64,000 nucleotides of DNA from Cardiocondyla obscurior (taxonomy: Eukaryota > Arthropoda > Insecta > Hymenoptera > Formicidae), in assembly GCF_019399895.1 (NCBI RefSeq), contig NC_091871.1, forward strand, positions 1,827,001-1,891,000, given 5' to 3'. A model generated the notes under the pieces. That model was not told where the DNA came from, ran no database searches, and saw only the letters and a program-made list of their open reading frames with translations. Positions 63,142-64,000 of the stretch are shown in pieces (the first letter of the stretch is position 1; each line of letters opens with the position of its first letter). The translations under genes and the position numbers were made by a program.

Positions 63142-64000
63142 CTGCGGCAAAACACGAACCATTGCAATTCCCTCCTTGAGGAGGATCCCTGATGCGCACG
63201 ATGCAGACCGATATTAATTAGATCATTTAATTAAGTAAAGTTAGAATAAATTCTTAGAATCTGATTGATGGTCTCCGTTTAGCACTGTGATAATTACTTC
63301 AGAAGACAGAACGAAAGCATAAAGAGAGAAAGAGAAGTAGAGGAAGAAGAGAAAGAGTAGAGATAAGGGAAAAATTAAGGAGCCGCGCAGAAACGCGAGA
63401 TAAATGAGGAGAAGCGGCTAGTAAAAAAAAAAAAAAAAAAAAAAAACAAAAAGAAAGAAAGAAAGAAAGAAAGAAAAAAATAGCGCGAATAGATGCTCAT
63501 TATTAATGCGCCGGTGACGCAACTTTCCAGCCGGGGCTTTCCTTCTTTCCTCCCAGCGAAGAAGTAGAGCGGACGGCGCGGCGCCGCGGAGAGACGCAGC
63601 CGCGATTTAATCTGGCTCACACAGCCGTCACCGCCGCCATGGTTCGCCGACGGGCAGGATCCCTGCGAGACGCTCGCATCCCAGATCCCCGGGACGATTA
63701 GCTAACCGGCAATAACGATTTACCGTGAATTATGCCCGCGGTCGCGGCTCACCCTATTAATATTGTTACGTCATTCGCGGCGGGTTTGCGCCACACGCTT
63801 CTCGTTCTCGGACGCGAATTTGTAGCATCGCGAGACACTCGAGAGCGCCGCGATGCGTCGATCCGCGATTAACGTAATCGTATTCAAACAATGCGCGAGT
63901 ATGGGTGATAGCTAAGAGCGCGGACTCCACACATGCACGTCTCTCGATCCGTGGATTTTTGCACCCGGCCGATTGCGAGATTCATTGTGCAAAGACGATG
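63142..64000. other. Intron/flank of the right-hand cuticle gene
   Basis: No exon is supportable. It has an A-run and (GAAA)n at about 63422-63480, then GC/CpG-rich unique sequence. I find no Gly-rich exon on the - strand here, so the N-terminal exons lie further right. Confidence 0.55.
63422..63480. repeat. Poly(A) plus (GAAA)n tract
   Basis: About 25 A followed by GAAA repeats; an A-rich simple repeat, possibly the old tail of a retroposon. Confidence 0.85.

Overview
This is insect nuclear DNA, most likely from a hymenopteran and probably an ant. The organism is inferred, not read directly. The reasons are the insect-type Minibrain, Maelstrom and resilin-like cuticle proteins, short AT-rich introns with GT-AG ends, the high CpG density of the non-coding DNA, and many poly(A)/poly(T) and dinucleotide runs. 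Nothing looks bacterial: no operons, CRISPR arrays or prokaryotic mobile elements.

Layout. From 1 to about 29.4 kb the sequence is GC/CpG-rich and almost free of coding exons. It is best read as 5' flank, UTR and very large introns of minibrain (mnb, a DYRK1A-type kinase). The first recognisable mnb exon is at 16161-16411, then a 13.2-kb intron, then six clustered exons at 29598-34590. Composition drops to AT-rich at the kinase exons. Three compact + strand genes follow. A CLASRP-type splicing regulator (41506-45281, 13 exons, 729 aa) comes first. Next is a gephyrin/cinnamon molybdenum-cofactor enzyme (46434-49225, 11 exons, 636 aa). Last is the piRNA factor maelstrom (49884-52318, 10 exons, 502 aa). 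From 53 kb on, two RR-2, resilin-like cuticle genes lie on the - strand. One is complete (53264-55564, 4 exons, 260 aa, with TATA box and initiator); the other runs off the right edge (62540-63141). An unassigned + strand candidate exon (61747-61910) lies between them.

The genes do not form one pathway. mnb is a neurodevelopmental/growth kinase, CLASRP an SR-type splicing factor, gephyrin a cofactor enzyme, maelstrom a germline transposon-silencing protein, and the cuticle proteins are structural. All exon models were built by hand from conserved protein sequence, reading-frame phase and splice-site dinucleotides; each model sums to an intact frame.

Non-genic structure worth reading: a 139-bp TTAA-flanked piggyBac-type MITE in a CLASRP intron; a 166-bp long-TIR palindromic MITE in the last mnb intron; a mixed inverted/direct GC-rich repeat at 40.7 kb; and a 5S-rRNA-derived block (SINE3-like) beside a possible tRNA-like block at 62.1-62.3 kb. 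There are also candidate alternative 3' ends of mnb. I found no convincing previously undescribed multi-gene system.
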